From Sphingopyxis sp. H050 (GTDB taxonomy: Bacteria; Pseudomonadota; Alphaproteobacteria; Sphingomonadales; Sphingomonadaceae), in NCBI RefSeq assembly GCF_001468265.1, contig NZ_LNRZ01000004.1:186001-250000 (forward strand): DNA of 64,000 bases, read 5' to 3'. This document shows, in pieces, positions 53,702-62,728 of this stretch. A program made the translations under genes and the position numbers. The notes under the pieces were generated by a model. That model did no database searches and was not told the origin of the DNA. It saw only the letters and a program-made list of their open reading frames with translations. Position 1 is the first letter of the stretch; the number at the start of each line of letters is the position of its first letter.

Positions 53702-54856
53702 ATGGGGATGACGATGCTATTTTCTCGACGCCAAGCGATCTGCGCCGCGGGCGCGGCGCTCGCTGCTCCTCTCGCCGCGCCCTATGTGGCGCGCGCCAAT
53801 GTCCAGATCAGCCCGTTCACCAACCGCGCCTATTCGAAGCGCGCGATCGAGCTGGTCCAGCGCGCGGTGGTCGTCGACATGCTCGCCCCGATCAAGATCG
53901 ACTTCGAGCCGAGCTATTATGCCAAAGCGCTCAGCGAAAAGGAAACCGCGGACTTCCGCGCCAGCGGCATCAACGCCATCCATCATGCGGTCGGCATCGG
54001 CGGCCCAACGGCGAAGGAACAAGCGCTCAGCTTCTTCGCGATCTGGGGTAATTTCGTCGCGCGCAACAGCCATGTGTTCACCGGCGTCGACAAATTCGCC
54101 GACATCCTGCGCGCCAAGCAGGACGGCAAGGTCGCGGTGATCATGGGCTTGCAGAACGCCGACCATTTCCTGCGTCCGGCCGACGTCAAGACCTTCTACG
54201 AGATCGGCCAGCGCTGCGCGCAGCTGACCTATAATTCGCAGAACCGCATCGGATCGGGATCGACCGACCGCGTCGACGGCGGCATCAGCGATTTTGGCGT
54301 CGAGATCATCAAGGCGATGAACGAGGTCGGGATGCTCGTTGACGTGTCGCACTCCGGCGACCGCACGATGCTGGACGCCATCGAGATTTCGCCGAAACCG
54401 ATCGCGATCACGCACAGCAATTGCCGCGCGCTGATCGACCACCCGCGCGTGAAGACCGACGAAGCGATCAAGGCGCTCGCCGCCAAGGGCGGGGTGATGG
54501 GCATCACCGGGGTGCGCAATTTCGTCAGCAAGACCGACCCGACGACGATCGTGAACTATGTCGATCATATCGACCATGTCGTGAAGCTGGTCGGGATCGA
54601 CCATGTCGGCGTCGGCACCGATTCCGACCTCTATGGCTATGACGACACTTCGCCCGAGATGAACAAGATGCTGCGCGGCGCCTATAAGGACAGCTACGCC
54701 TTTCGCGAGAAAATCGACATCGACGGGTTCGACCATCCGCGGAAGATGTTCGACCTGACCGAAGAATTGCTGCGCCGCAATTATTCCGATGCAAACATCC
54801 TCGCGATACTCGGCGGCAATTTCCAGCGGCTGCTGACCGCGACCTGGGGCGGCTGA
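53702..54856 (+). CDS. Secreted M19 membrane-dipeptidase-like protein
   Basis: A 384-residue protein with a twin-arginine-like signal (SRRQAICAAGAALAAPLAAPYVARA). The M19 TIM-barrel is recognised by the two late His ligands (LVDVSHSGDRTML and AITHSNCRALIDHPR) and the Asp in GVGTDSDLYG. Active members open with HxD (DGHND) and have a bridging Glu (G-x-E-G). Here these read VVVDMLAP and MGLQNADHF, so three of the usual ligands are missing. It may use one metal or another substrate. Its stop overlaps the DUF1611 start (TGATG). Confidence 0.8.
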   Translation: MGMTMLFSRRQAICAAGAALAAPLAAPYVARANVQISPFTNRAYSKRAIELVQRAVVVDMLAPIKIDFEPSYYAKALSEKETADFRASGINAIHHAVGIGGPTAKEQALSFFAIWGNFVARNSHVFTGVDKFADILRAKQDGKVAVIMGLQNADHFLRPADVKTFYEIGQRCAQLTYNSQNRIGSGSTDRVDGGISDFGVEIIKAMNEVGMLVDVSHSGDRTMLDAIEISPKPIAITHSNCRALIDHPRVKTDEAIKALAAKGGVMGITGVRNFVSKTDPTTIVNYVDHIDHVVKLVGIDHVGVGTDSDLYGYDDTSPEMNKMLRGAYKDSYAFREKIDIDGFDHPRKMFDLTEELLRRNYSDANILAILGGNFQRLLTATWGG

Positions 54857-55896
54857 TGAACGCCCTCGCCGATCGCCTCTCCGGCGCGCTGGGGCTGCCG
54901 CAACCTTATGTGCTGTTCCTCGGCGACACCACGATCGCGGGTTATGCGAAAACCGCCTTTGGGCTGAAGGACTGGGCGCCCGAGAAGTGCGTCGGGGAGT
55001 TGCGGCTGCCCGGCGCCACGGTGACCACCGGGCTCGACGCGCTCACCGCCGCCGAGGCGCATGCGCGCGGTGCACGGGCGCTGGTGATCGGCGTCGCCAA
55101 TGCGGGCGGCGTGATCCCGGCCAGCTGGCGCGCGTCGCTGGTCGAAGCGCTGGAGGCTGGGCTCGACCTGATCGCCGGCATGCATATGCGCCTGGCCGAC
55201 ATCCCCGAACTCGCCGAAGCTGCGCGCCGGCTCGGTCGCCAGTTGATCGACGTGCGCGTACCGCCGCCGCAGATCCCGATCGGCACAGGCCGCAAGCGCA
55301 GCGGCAAGCGGCTGCTGACTGTCGGCACCGATTGCGCGCTCGGCAAAAAATATACCGCGCTGGCGCTCGCCCGCGCGTTCGAGCAGCGCGGCATCGACGC
55401 CGATTTCCGCGCGAGCGGCCAGACCGGCATCATGATCGCTGGCGGCGGCATCGCTATGGACGCGGTCGTCTCGGATTTCGAGGCCGGCGCGGCCGAACTC
55501 CTCTCGCCCGACGCGCCAGCCGATCACTGGGACGTGATCGAGGGCCAAGGCGCGCTGACGCACCCCGCCTATGCCGCGGTGTCGCTGGGACTGCTCCATG
55601 GCAGCCAGCCCGACGTTTTCGTCGTCTGCCACGAGCCCGGCCGCACCGAGATGCTAGGCACCGCGGGCTATAAGCTGACCAGCGTCGAGGAAATCGTCGA
55701 GCTCACCCTGTTGCTCGGCCGGCGGACCAATCCCGCGATCCGTTGCGGCGGCTTTGCCTTCAACACTTCGTCGCTCGATGAAGCGACGGCGCACGAGCTG
55801 ATGGTGCGCGAGAGCGCCCGCCTCGGCTTGCCGGTCGCCGATCCGATCCGCGGCGGGCCCGCATTCGACGCGCTCGTCGACAGTTGCCTCGCATGA
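54856..55896 (+). CDS. DUF1611 family protein (DgcN-like N-acyltransferase)
   Basis: A 346-residue cytoplasmic protein of DUF1611, a P-loop family. The nucleotide-binding segment VGTDCALGKKYTALALARAF is at about residues 155-175, and QTGIMIAGGGIAMDAVVSDF plus the Asp/Glu-rich VIEGQGALTHPAYA segment follow. DgcN, a family member described in marine bacteria, N-acetylates D-glutamate for catabolism together with the epimerase-like DgcA. No DgcA is nearby here. Context with a D-aminoacylase-like gene suggests a role in D-amino acid or acyl-amino acid metabolism (inference). Confidence 0.78.
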   Translation: MNALADRLSGALGLPQPYVLFLGDTTIAGYAKTAFGLKDWAPEKCVGELRLPGATVTTGLDALTAAEAHARGARALVIGVANAGGVIPASWRASLVEALEAGLDLIAGMHMRLADIPELAEAARRLGRQLIDVRVPPPQIPIGTGRKRSGKRLLTVGTDCALGKKYTALALARAFEQRGIDADFRASGQTGIMIAGGGIAMDAVVSDFEAGAAELLSPDAPADHWDVIEGQGALTHPAYAAVSLGLLHGSQPDVFVVCHEPGRTEMLGTAGYKLTSVEEIVELTLLLGRRTNPAIRCGGFAFNTSSLDEATAHELMVRESARLGLPVADPIRGGPAFDALVDSCLA

Positions 55897-55921
55897 ACCC
55901 CCTGGCTTTCGGAGACCTTGC

Positions 55922-57406
55922 ATGACCCGACTCCCGGCCCTGCGCCGCACCGCCTTCGCCGCCGCGCTGCTGGCCTCGATCGCCCTGTCCTCCGTCGCCA
56001 CCGCGCAGTCCGCCGCCGAACCCAGCTATAGCATCCCGGCGGACCGGATCGGCGGGCTTGCCGATTTCGTCGACGGCGTGATGGCGCAGCAGATCGCGAC
56101 GCGCGAGGTCGCGGGCGCGCTCGTCACCGTCGTCTACCGCGACAAAGTGCTTTTCTCGCGCGGCTACGGCTTTGCCGATATCGACAAGGGCATCGAGGTC
56201 GACGGCCAGCAGACCCTGTTCCGGCCGGGCTCGGTGTCGAAGATGTTCACCTGGAGCGCGCTGCTGCAACAGGTCGAGGCGGGGCGCGTCGACCTCGACG
56301 CCGACGTGAATACATATCTCGATTTCAAAATTCCTGAATTCGAGGGCAAGCCGATCCGCGTGCGCGACCTCTTGTCACACACCCCGGGAATGAGCGACGT
56401 CGGCGGCCTGACCGCGCCGACGCCCGACAAGATCACCCCCTATGTCGAGTGGACGAAGACGCATATTCCGGTGCGCCACTGGGCCCCGGCAACCGAAACC
56501 TCCTATTCCAACTATGGCTCGGTGCTTGCGGGCTATATCGTCGAGCGCGTGTCGGGCGAGGCGTTTCCCGACTATGTCGAAAAGCATATCTTCACGCCGC
56601 TCGGCATGACCTCCACCACCTTTCGCGAACCGCTGCCCGCCGCGCTCGCGCCGCGCATGGCGTCGGGTTATCAGGTCAAGGACGGGCGGCTGGTCGCCGA
56701 GCCGTTCGAACTGTTCAGCCCGGTGATGCCCGCGGGATCGGGAACGAGCAGCGGCCCCGACATGGCGCGCTTCATGATGGCGATGATGAACGGAGGCGCG
56801 CTGGGCAAGGCGCGCATCCTGAAACCCGCGACGGTCAAGCTGCTGATGACCGACTCGGTCGCGAACGCGCCCGGCCTGCCCGGCATGGCGCACGGCTTCT
56901 TCGTCGTCCGCGAAAAAGGCCCGCGCATGGTCGGCCACGGCGGCAACACCGGCGATTTCCATTCGAACATGATCCTCGCGCCCGAGGCCGGGCTCGGCTT
57001 CTTCGTTTCGGAAACCGGCGGCCAAGGCAGCTATGGCGGACGCACCGAACTGACCGAGGCGCTGATCGGCCGGCTCTTCCCGGTCGCCCCGGCCCCACGC
57101 GTCGCCGCGCCTGCCGGCGAGACACTGCCGCTCGGCGCCTATCGCGTAAACCGGCGCGACTATACGCGCGCCGCCAATCCCGAGCGCGACCTGAAGATCG
57201 CAGCGGCGGGCCCGAACGCGGTCACCGTCACCACCGACGGCAAAACCACCTACTGGGAACGCGTCGGCCCGATGCGCTTCGAACAGGCCACCGGCGCCCG
57301 CGCCGGCGGCCCTTATGAGCAATTGCTGTTCCACGGCGCCGAGGGCCGCTGGCGCCTGTCCTTCACGTCGCAGCCGCATGTGCTTTATCATTTCGTCCAG
57401 CCCTGA
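55922..57406 (+). CDS. Secreted serine hydrolase, beta-lactamase class C fold
   Basis: A 494-residue periplasmic protein with a signal peptide (LRRTAFAAALLASIALSSVATAQ). The catalytic S104-V-S-K107, the Tyr-Ser-Asn of SYSNYGSVLAG and the HGG of VGHGGNTGDF mark an active serine hydrolase of the DD-peptidase/aminopeptidase DmpB/esterase group. A C-terminal domain of about 100 residues follows. Relatives include D-aminopeptidases, which would suit the locus, but substrate is not predictable. It starts 25 bp after DUF1611. Confidence 0.85.
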   Translation: MTRLPALRRTAFAAALLASIALSSVATAQSAAEPSYSIPADRIGGLADFVDGVMAQQIATREVAGALVTVVYRDKVLFSRGYGFADIDKGIEVDGQQTLFRPGSVSKMFTWSALLQQVEAGRVDLDADVNTYLDFKIPEFEGKPIRVRDLLSHTPGMSDVGGLTAPTPDKITPYVEWTKTHIPVRHWAPATETSYSNYGSVLAGYIVERVSGEAFPDYVEKHIFTPLGMTSTTFREPLPAALAPRMASGYQVKDGRLVAEPFELFSPVMPAGSGTSSGPDMARFMMAMMNGGALGKARILKPATVKLLMTDSVANAPGLPGMAHGFFVVREKGPRMVGHGGNTGDFHSNMILAPEAGLGFFVSETGGQGSYGGRTELTEALIGRLFPVAPAPRVAAPAGETLPLGAYRVNRRDYTRAANPERDLKIAAAGPNAVTVTTDGKTTYWERVGPMRFEQATGARAGGPYEQLLFHGAEGRWRLSFTSQPHVLYHFVQP

Positions 57407-57418
57407 GGAGAAGCCATC

Positions 57419-59368
57419 ATGAAGCTGTTGATCGCCCTCGCGCTCTCCTGCGCGCCCGTCGCCGCCCTTGCGCAGACCGTCCCGGCCGACACGCCCGGCA
57501 CCCTCGCCAGCGGCGTGCAATATGTGCAGCCGAAGGACTGGACCGCATCGAAGCAAGGCCCCGCGCTCGTCTTCACCTCGCCCGAGGGGGATCTGCGTAT
57601 CGTCGTCGCCGAAATCGGCACCGCCACCGATGCCGCCGACGCCGCCGCCAAGGCGTGGGCGATCATTCGCCCGGGCGCCGTACCGACCCAGCGCACCAGC
57701 ACCGCCGCGCCGCCCGCCGACGGCTGGGACGAGCGCGTGAGCTTCGCCTATGAAACGCTGCCAACCGAGCGCGCCGCGCGCTCGGCAAGCGCGCTGCGCA
57801 AAGGCACCGCCTGGACCGTGCTGATCGTCGACGGTTCGGCGGGGACCGCCGCCAAACGCTCGGCCGCGATGTCGGTCGTCGCACAGGGACTCCGCCCCGC
57901 CGGCTTCCAGAAGGAAAGCTTCGCGGGCAAGACCGCGCACGAACTCACCCCCGAACGCATCAAGCTGCTCACCGATTTCGTCGAGCAAAGCCGTCAGGAA
58001 CTCGAGGTTCCTGGCGTCGGCTTCGCGCTGATCGACGATGGCAAGATCTTGTGGCAGGGCGGCTTCGGCGTCCGCGCGCTCGGCTCGCCTGAAAAGGTCG
58101 ACGAGCATACCAAATTCATGATCGCGTCGAATACCAAGGGGATGACGACGCTGCTGCTCTCAAAGCTTGCCGACGAGGGCAAACTGCGCTGGGACGAAAA
58201 GGTCGTCGATCTTTATCCCGAGTTCCGGCTCGGCAATGACGAAGTCACCAACTCGGTGCTCGTCAAACATCTGATCTGCGCCTGTACCGGCCTGCCGCGC
58301 AAGGATTTCGGTTTCATCCTCGCCGACAAGGGACAGCCCGCGGCGGACACCTTCAAACAGCTTGCCGCGACGATGCCGACCAGCAAGTTCGGCGAGCTGT
58401 TCCAGTATAACAACCAGCTCGCCTCGGCCGCCGGCTATGTCGGCGGGCATATCCTCTATCCGAAGATGGAATTCGGGGCCGCCTATGACCGGGCGATGGA
58501 AGAGAAGGTCTTCGGTCCGCTCGGCATGAAGGACAGCACCTTCGATTATGCCGAGGGCATGGCCGGCAATTGGGCGGCGCCGCACGGGCTCGACATCAAC
58601 GGCAAGGTGACCTTGATGTCGAACGACTTCAACTGGTCGCCCTATCCCTATCGTCCCGCGGGCGCCGCCTTCTCCAGCACCGCCGACATGGTGCGCTACG
58701 TGCAGCTCGAACTCGGCAAGGGCATGCTCGACGGCAAGCGCATCGTGAGCGAAAAGAACCTGCTCGCGCGGCGTGAGAAGGGCGTGCAGGTCGGGCCCGA
58801 TAGCTGGTATGGCATGGGCCTGTTCCAACGCGACGCCTCGGGCGTGCAGGTCGTCACCCATGGCGGCACCTTGGTCGGCTATCACAGCACCTGGTTTGCG
58901 CTTCCGGAATCGGGCGTCGGCATGGTGATCCTGACCAACAGCGATCCGGGCGCCTCGATGCTGGCGCCAACGCTCCGCCGCCTGCTCGAAATATTATACG
59001 ACGGCCAGCCCGAGGCGGCGCGCGATGTCACCGCGGCCGCCACGCGGATCAAGGAGCAGGCCGCTGCCAAGCGCGAGCGGCTGACCTATCCGGGCGACCC
59101 CGCGACACTCGCCAATCTCGCCGGTCATTACCGCGACCCGACGGTCGGACAGATCACGATCAGCGAGAAGAACGGCCAGAAATGGATCAAGGCCGGCTTC
59201 GTCGAGGGGCCGATCGCCACCCGCAAGAATGCCGATGGTAGCGTCTCGATCGTCTCGGTCGGCCCGGGCAGCATCGGCGTCGACGCGCTGGTCGGCACCA
59301 AGGGCGGCAAGCGGACGCTTGCGATCAGCGACGGGCAGCAGACGCAATATCTGTACGTCGAGGACTGA
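57419..59368 (+). CDS. Secreted serine hydrolase, beta-lactamase fold with extra N-terminal domain
   Basis: A 649-residue periplasmic protein. The signal peptide (MKLLIALALSCAPVAALAQ) is followed by an extra domain of about 160 residues (GVQYVQPKDWTASKQGPALV...), then a beta-lactamase-type domain with S237-N-T-K240, Tyr-Asn-Asn in FQYNNQLASAAG and HGG in VTHGGTLVGYH. A C-terminal lipocalin-like domain starts near residue 550 (LANLAGHYRDPTVGQITIS). It is the tandem partner of the previous gene (12-bp gap) but differs in architecture; substrate unknown. Confidence 0.83.
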   Translation: MKLLIALALSCAPVAALAQTVPADTPGTLASGVQYVQPKDWTASKQGPALVFTSPEGDLRIVVAEIGTATDAADAAAKAWAIIRPGAVPTQRTSTAAPPADGWDERVSFAYETLPTERAARSASALRKGTAWTVLIVDGSAGTAAKRSAAMSVVAQGLRPAGFQKESFAGKTAHELTPERIKLLTDFVEQSRQELEVPGVGFALIDDGKILWQGGFGVRALGSPEKVDEHTKFMIASNTKGMTTLLLSKLADEGKLRWDEKVVDLYPEFRLGNDEVTNSVLVKHLICACTGLPRKDFGFILADKGQPAADTFKQLAATMPTSKFGELFQYNNQLASAAGYVGGHILYPKMEFGAAYDRAMEEKVFGPLGMKDSTFDYAEGMAGNWAAPHGLDINGKVTLMSNDFNWSPYPYRPAGAAFSSTADMVRYVQLELGKGMLDGKRIVSEKNLLARREKGVQVGPDSWYGMGLFQRDASGVQVVTHGGTLVGYHSTWFALPESGVGMVILTNSDPGASMLAPTLRRLLEILYDGQPEAARDVTAAATRIKEQAAAKRERLTYPGDPATLANLAGHYRDPTVGQITISEKNGQKWIKAGFVEGPIATRKNADGSVSIVSVGPGSIGVDALVGTKGGKRTLAISDGQQTQYLYVED

Positions 59369-59387
59369 CCATCAGGGAGATTTCCGT

Positions 59388-61013
59388 ATGACCCGGCCGT
59401 TCGCGCTTGCCTTTGCCTCGGTGCTGCTGGTCGGCGCCGCCGCGCCGCCACCCGCCGCCTATGACATCGTCATTCGCGGCGGTCGCGTGCTCGACGGCGC
59501 AGGCAATCCGTGGGTCGCCGCCGACGTCGCGATCAAGGACGGCCGTATCGCGCGCGTCGGCGTGATCGAGGCCAAGGGCAAGCAGGAGATCGACGCCAGC
59601 GGTCGCTATGTCTCGCCCGGCTTCATCGACATGCTCGACCAGTCGGGGCGCGTGCTGCCGCGCGACGGATCGGCCGCGAACAAGCTGCGCATGGGCGTCA
59701 CCACGCTGATCGCCGGCGAAGGCGGCACCGCGGTCCCCGCGGGCGAACTTGCGGGCTATTTCAATATGCTCGAGACGCAGGGCATCGCGGTCAATTTCGG
59801 CACCTATTATGGCGCGATCCAGGCGCGCGTGAAGGTGATGGGCGACGGCGCGGGCGCCCCGAGCGAAGAGCAATTTCGCGCGATGGAAGACGAGGTGCGC
59901 ACCGCGATGAAGGCGGGCGCGTTCGGCATTTCATCGGCGCTGATCTATTCGCCCGCCAGCTTTCAGGCGACGGACGATCTGGCCCGCCTCGCGGCGATCC
60001 CCGGCAAGTGCGGCGGCTTTTATGCAACCCATATGCGCGACGAGAGCGACAAATTGCTTGCGGCGATCGACGAGGCGGTGGCGATCGGCGAGCGCAGCGG
60101 CGCGAAGGTCGAGGTATTCCACATCAAGGCCGCCTATGCGCCGCTGTGGGGCAAGCTGATGCCGCAGGCGATCGCGCGGATCGAGGCGGCGCGGACGCGC
60201 GGTGTCGACATCGGCGCGAACATCTATCCCTATCGCGCCGGCGGCACCGGGCTCGACGTGACGATACCGACGCATGTCTTCGCCAAGGGCCGCGAGGCCG
60301 CGCATGCTGCGCTGCGCGACCCAGCCGTCCGCCAACAGCTCAAGCAGGAGCTTGCCGCCGGACCGCAGGCGGACTGGTCGAACCTCGTCCACGCGTCAGG
60401 CGGCTGGAAGAATGTCGTGCTCGCGAACGGCCAGGCCGAACAATATAAGCGCTTCAACGGCCGGAATTTCGCCGACATCGGCAAGGCGCTGGGCAAGGAT
60501 CCTGCCGATGCCGCGTGGGACATCTGGCTCGCTGCGCTGCCCGCGCGCGCATCGGCGCTCTATTTCATGATGGACGACAAGGACATCGACCTCGCGATGA
60601 AACAGCCGTGGGTCAGCGTCGGCACCGACGCCTCGGCAACTGACAGCACGGCGGACCCCGAAAGTGCGGGGCGGCCGCATCCGCGCTCCTATGGCACCTT
60701 TCCGCGCATCATCGCCGAATATGTCCAGGCACGCCCGGTGCTGACCCTGCCCGACGCAATCCGCAAGATGACCGGCTGGCCCGCGCAGCGGCTGGGCCTC
60801 GCCGATCGCGGGCTGCTGCGCGAAGGCATGCGCGCCGACATCGTCGTCTTCGATCTGGCGACGATCAAGGACCGCGCGACCTATGAGGCCCCCACCGCCG
60901 CGCCGGAAGGCATCGGTGACTTGATCGTCAACGGCGTGGTCGCGCTGGCCAAGGGACAGCCGACAGGGTCGCGGAGCGGTATGGTTCTGCGTCACGCATG
61001 CACGACGGCCTGA
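59388..61013 (+). CDS. Secreted D-aminoacylase-like amidohydrolase
   Basis: A 541-residue protein. The signal peptide (RPFALAFASVLLVGAAAP) leads to a composite urease-like barrel: IVIRGGRVLDGAGNPWVAADVAI, GFIDMLDQSGRVLP, GVTTLIAGEGGTAVPAGE, YATHMRDESDKLLAAIDEA, EVFHIKAAYAPLW, SVGTDASATDS. This is the N-acyl-D-amino-acid deacylase family. The HxH metal motif normally after GFID is replaced by M-L-D, and the GNCG Cys by GEGG, as in a distinct subfamily. Two His and the late Asp remain. It starts 19 bp after the second serine hydrolase gene. Confidence 0.83.
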   Translation: MTRPFALAFASVLLVGAAAPPPAAYDIVIRGGRVLDGAGNPWVAADVAIKDGRIARVGVIEAKGKQEIDASGRYVSPGFIDMLDQSGRVLPRDGSAANKLRMGVTTLIAGEGGTAVPAGELAGYFNMLETQGIAVNFGTYYGAIQARVKVMGDGAGAPSEEQFRAMEDEVRTAMKAGAFGISSALIYSPASFQATDDLARLAAIPGKCGGFYATHMRDESDKLLAAIDEAVAIGERSGAKVEVFHIKAAYAPLWGKLMPQAIARIEAARTRGVDIGANIYPYRAGGTGLDVTIPTHVFAKGREAAHAALRDPAVRQQLKQELAAGPQADWSNLVHASGGWKNVVLANGQAEQYKRFNGRNFADIGKALGKDPADAAWDIWLAALPARASALYFMMDDKDIDLAMKQPWVSVGTDASATDSTADPESAGRPHPRSYGTFPRIIAEYVQARPVLTLPDAIRKMTGWPAQRLGLADRGLLREGMRADIVVFDLATIKDRATYEAPTAAPEGIGDLIVNGVVALAKGQPTGSRSGMVLRHACTTA

Positions 61014-61101
61014 CCCGTCCGCTCGGCGATTTGGACATTTCCGCTATTCGGCTAGGGAAGCGCAGCGACAAATCCTTTCGACCTTATGGAGCCCGTTCGC
61101 C

Positions 61102-62271
61102 GTGCCGATCGACATTGATCCCTTTCACGCCATCGCCATCAGCCGTCTCGCGCATCGGATGCGCGCCGAGGGGCGTTCGGTGATCCATATGGAATTCGGC
61201 CAGCCCTCGACCGGTGCCCCCGCGGCGGCGATCGAGGCCGCGCACCGCATCCTTGATGCCGACGGCATGGGTTATTGGGAAAGTCCGGGTCTCAAGGCGC
61301 GCATCGCCGCGCATTATGGCGAAACCTATGGCGTCGCGGTCGATCCGGAACAGATCATCCTCACCTGCGGCGCCTCGCCCGCCTTTGTGCTTGCCCTCTC
61401 GTGCCTCTTTTCCCCCGGGGACAGGGTCGCTCTCGCGCGGCCCGGCTATGTTGCCTATCGCAATACGCTGAAGGCGCTCCATCTCGTGCCCGTCGAGCTC
61501 GCCTGCGGCGAAGCCGAACGGTTCCAGATCACCGCGGAAGCGGTCGCGCGCCTCGATCCCGCGCCCGATGGGCTGATCATCGCGAGCCCGGCGAACCCCA
61601 CCGGCACGATCATCCCGCCCGAAGAGCTCCGGGCGCTGGCGGAGGTGTGCCAGCGGCGCGGCATTGCCCTCATCTCGGACGAAATCTATCACGGGCTCAG
61701 CTATACGCTGCCCGCCGACACGATGTTGCAGCACGCGCCGGATGCGCTCGTCGTCAACAGCTTCTCCAAATATTTCAGCATGGCGGGCTGGCGCCTTGGA
61801 TGGCTTGTCGTGCCAGAGACGCTGATCGACGCTGCGCGCGCCCGGATGGGCAATCTGTTTCTGACGCCGCCCTCGCTCGCGCAGCACGCCGGACTGGTCG
61901 CGTTCGACTGCCGCGACGAACTCGAGGGTCATATCCGGACCTATGCGCGCAATCGCGAACTGCTGCTCGACGCGCTTCCGCAAATGGGCCTTCGCCGGAT
62001 CGCCCCGCCCGATGGCGCCTTTTACATCTACGCCGATGTCGGCCATCTCACCAATGACAGCCTTTCGTTCTGCGAAGCGCTGCTCCGCGAGACCGGCGTC
62101 GCCGTGGCGCCCGGACTGGATTTCGACCCGGTCGACGGCAACAGCTTCATACGCCTGAGCTTTGCGGTCTCCACCGATCTGGTCGAAGAGGCGATACGCC
62201 GCCTTGAGCCATGGATAAGGGCCCGAGGGATCGCTACCGCCGCATCGTCACAATCGGTTGCTCTCCATTGA
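61102..62271 (+). CDS. PLP-dependent aminotransferase, class I/II
   Basis: A 389-residue fold-type I enzyme. GMGYWESPGLKARIAAHYGE, the PLP-contact region CGASPAFVLALSCLF, NPTGTIIPPEEL, and the PLP-lysine K223 in NSFSKYFSMAGWRLGW are present. It probably removes the amino group of an amino acid released by the upstream hydrolases. The start is GTG at 61102. It is in line with the cluster (88-bp gap) but could be separately expressed. No signal peptide, so it acts in the cytoplasm. Confidence 0.88.
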   Translation: MPIDIDPFHAIAISRLAHRMRAEGRSVIHMEFGQPSTGAPAAAIEAAHRILDADGMGYWESPGLKARIAAHYGETYGVAVDPEQIILTCGASPAFVLALSCLFSPGDRVALARPGYVAYRNTLKALHLVPVELACGEAERFQITAEAVARLDPAPDGLIIASPANPTGTIIPPEELRALAEVCQRRGIALISDEIYHGLSYTLPADTMLQHAPDALVVNSFSKYFSMAGWRLGWLVVPETLIDAARARMGNLFLTPPSLAQHAGLVAFDCRDELEGHIRTYARNRELLLDALPQMGLRRIAPPDGAFYIYADVGHLTNDSLSFCEALLRETGVAVAPGLDFDPVDGNSFIRLSFAVSTDLVEEAIRRLEPWIRARGIATAASSQSVALH

Positions 62272-62299
62272 CGCAAAGGCTGCTGGCCGCCTTCGCTCG

Positions 62300-62596
62300 C
62301 TATCGATGCAATTGAGAACTGGATTCCGGGACAGGCATCGGTAAGCGCCGCCAGCGTTCGGAAACCTCGACGGTTTCCCACAGTCCCGGACCAATCAGCA
62401 AAAGCGCGCTGCCTGCGCTGCCGCAGAGGAAGGTGGCCGCAGAGAGGGCGAGCGTCAGGGGAGCAGCTTCGCGGACCGGCGCGCCGAGCGCCATGTGGTG
62501 AAGCCTCATGGCAACCGCCCAGCCGAAGCCGAGCAAGAGCATGCCGCCGGCGCGCAACCCGACATTCGCAGCTAGAGTTTGATGCCAGTTTTTCAT
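62300..62596 (-). CDS. Unknown small membrane protein
   Basis: A 98-residue protein starting MKNWHQTLAANVGLRAGG with GGAGG upstream. Two membrane segments are likely (GGMLLLGFGWAVAMRL and LTLALSAATFLCGSAGSALLLIGPGLW). The family is not recognised. It converges with the aminotransferase and lies downstream of the kdp regulators in the same direction (132 bp apart). Confidence 0.65.
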   Translation of the reverse strand: MKNWHQTLAANVGLRAGGMLLLGFGWAVAMRLHHMALGAPVREAAPLTLALSAATFLCGSAGSALLLIGPGLWETVEVSERWRRLPMPVPESSSQLHR

Positions 62597-62728
62597 GGAG
62601 CGCCTCCGCAGAAGGCCTCCCATCTACGCAGCGCCGCGTAGGAATTCGAGATCGCGAAACCCGGCCGCGCGTTGAAATGTCATATGATCGGGTCTCCGCC
62701 GCCCCAGGTCACGAAGACCATATGGCGA

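Noticed and set aside
56375-58108. Long minus-strand frame of 577 residues
   Set aside because: Antisense to both serine hydrolase genes; low-complexity Gly/Arg/Ala composition typical of shadow frames in high-G+C DNA.
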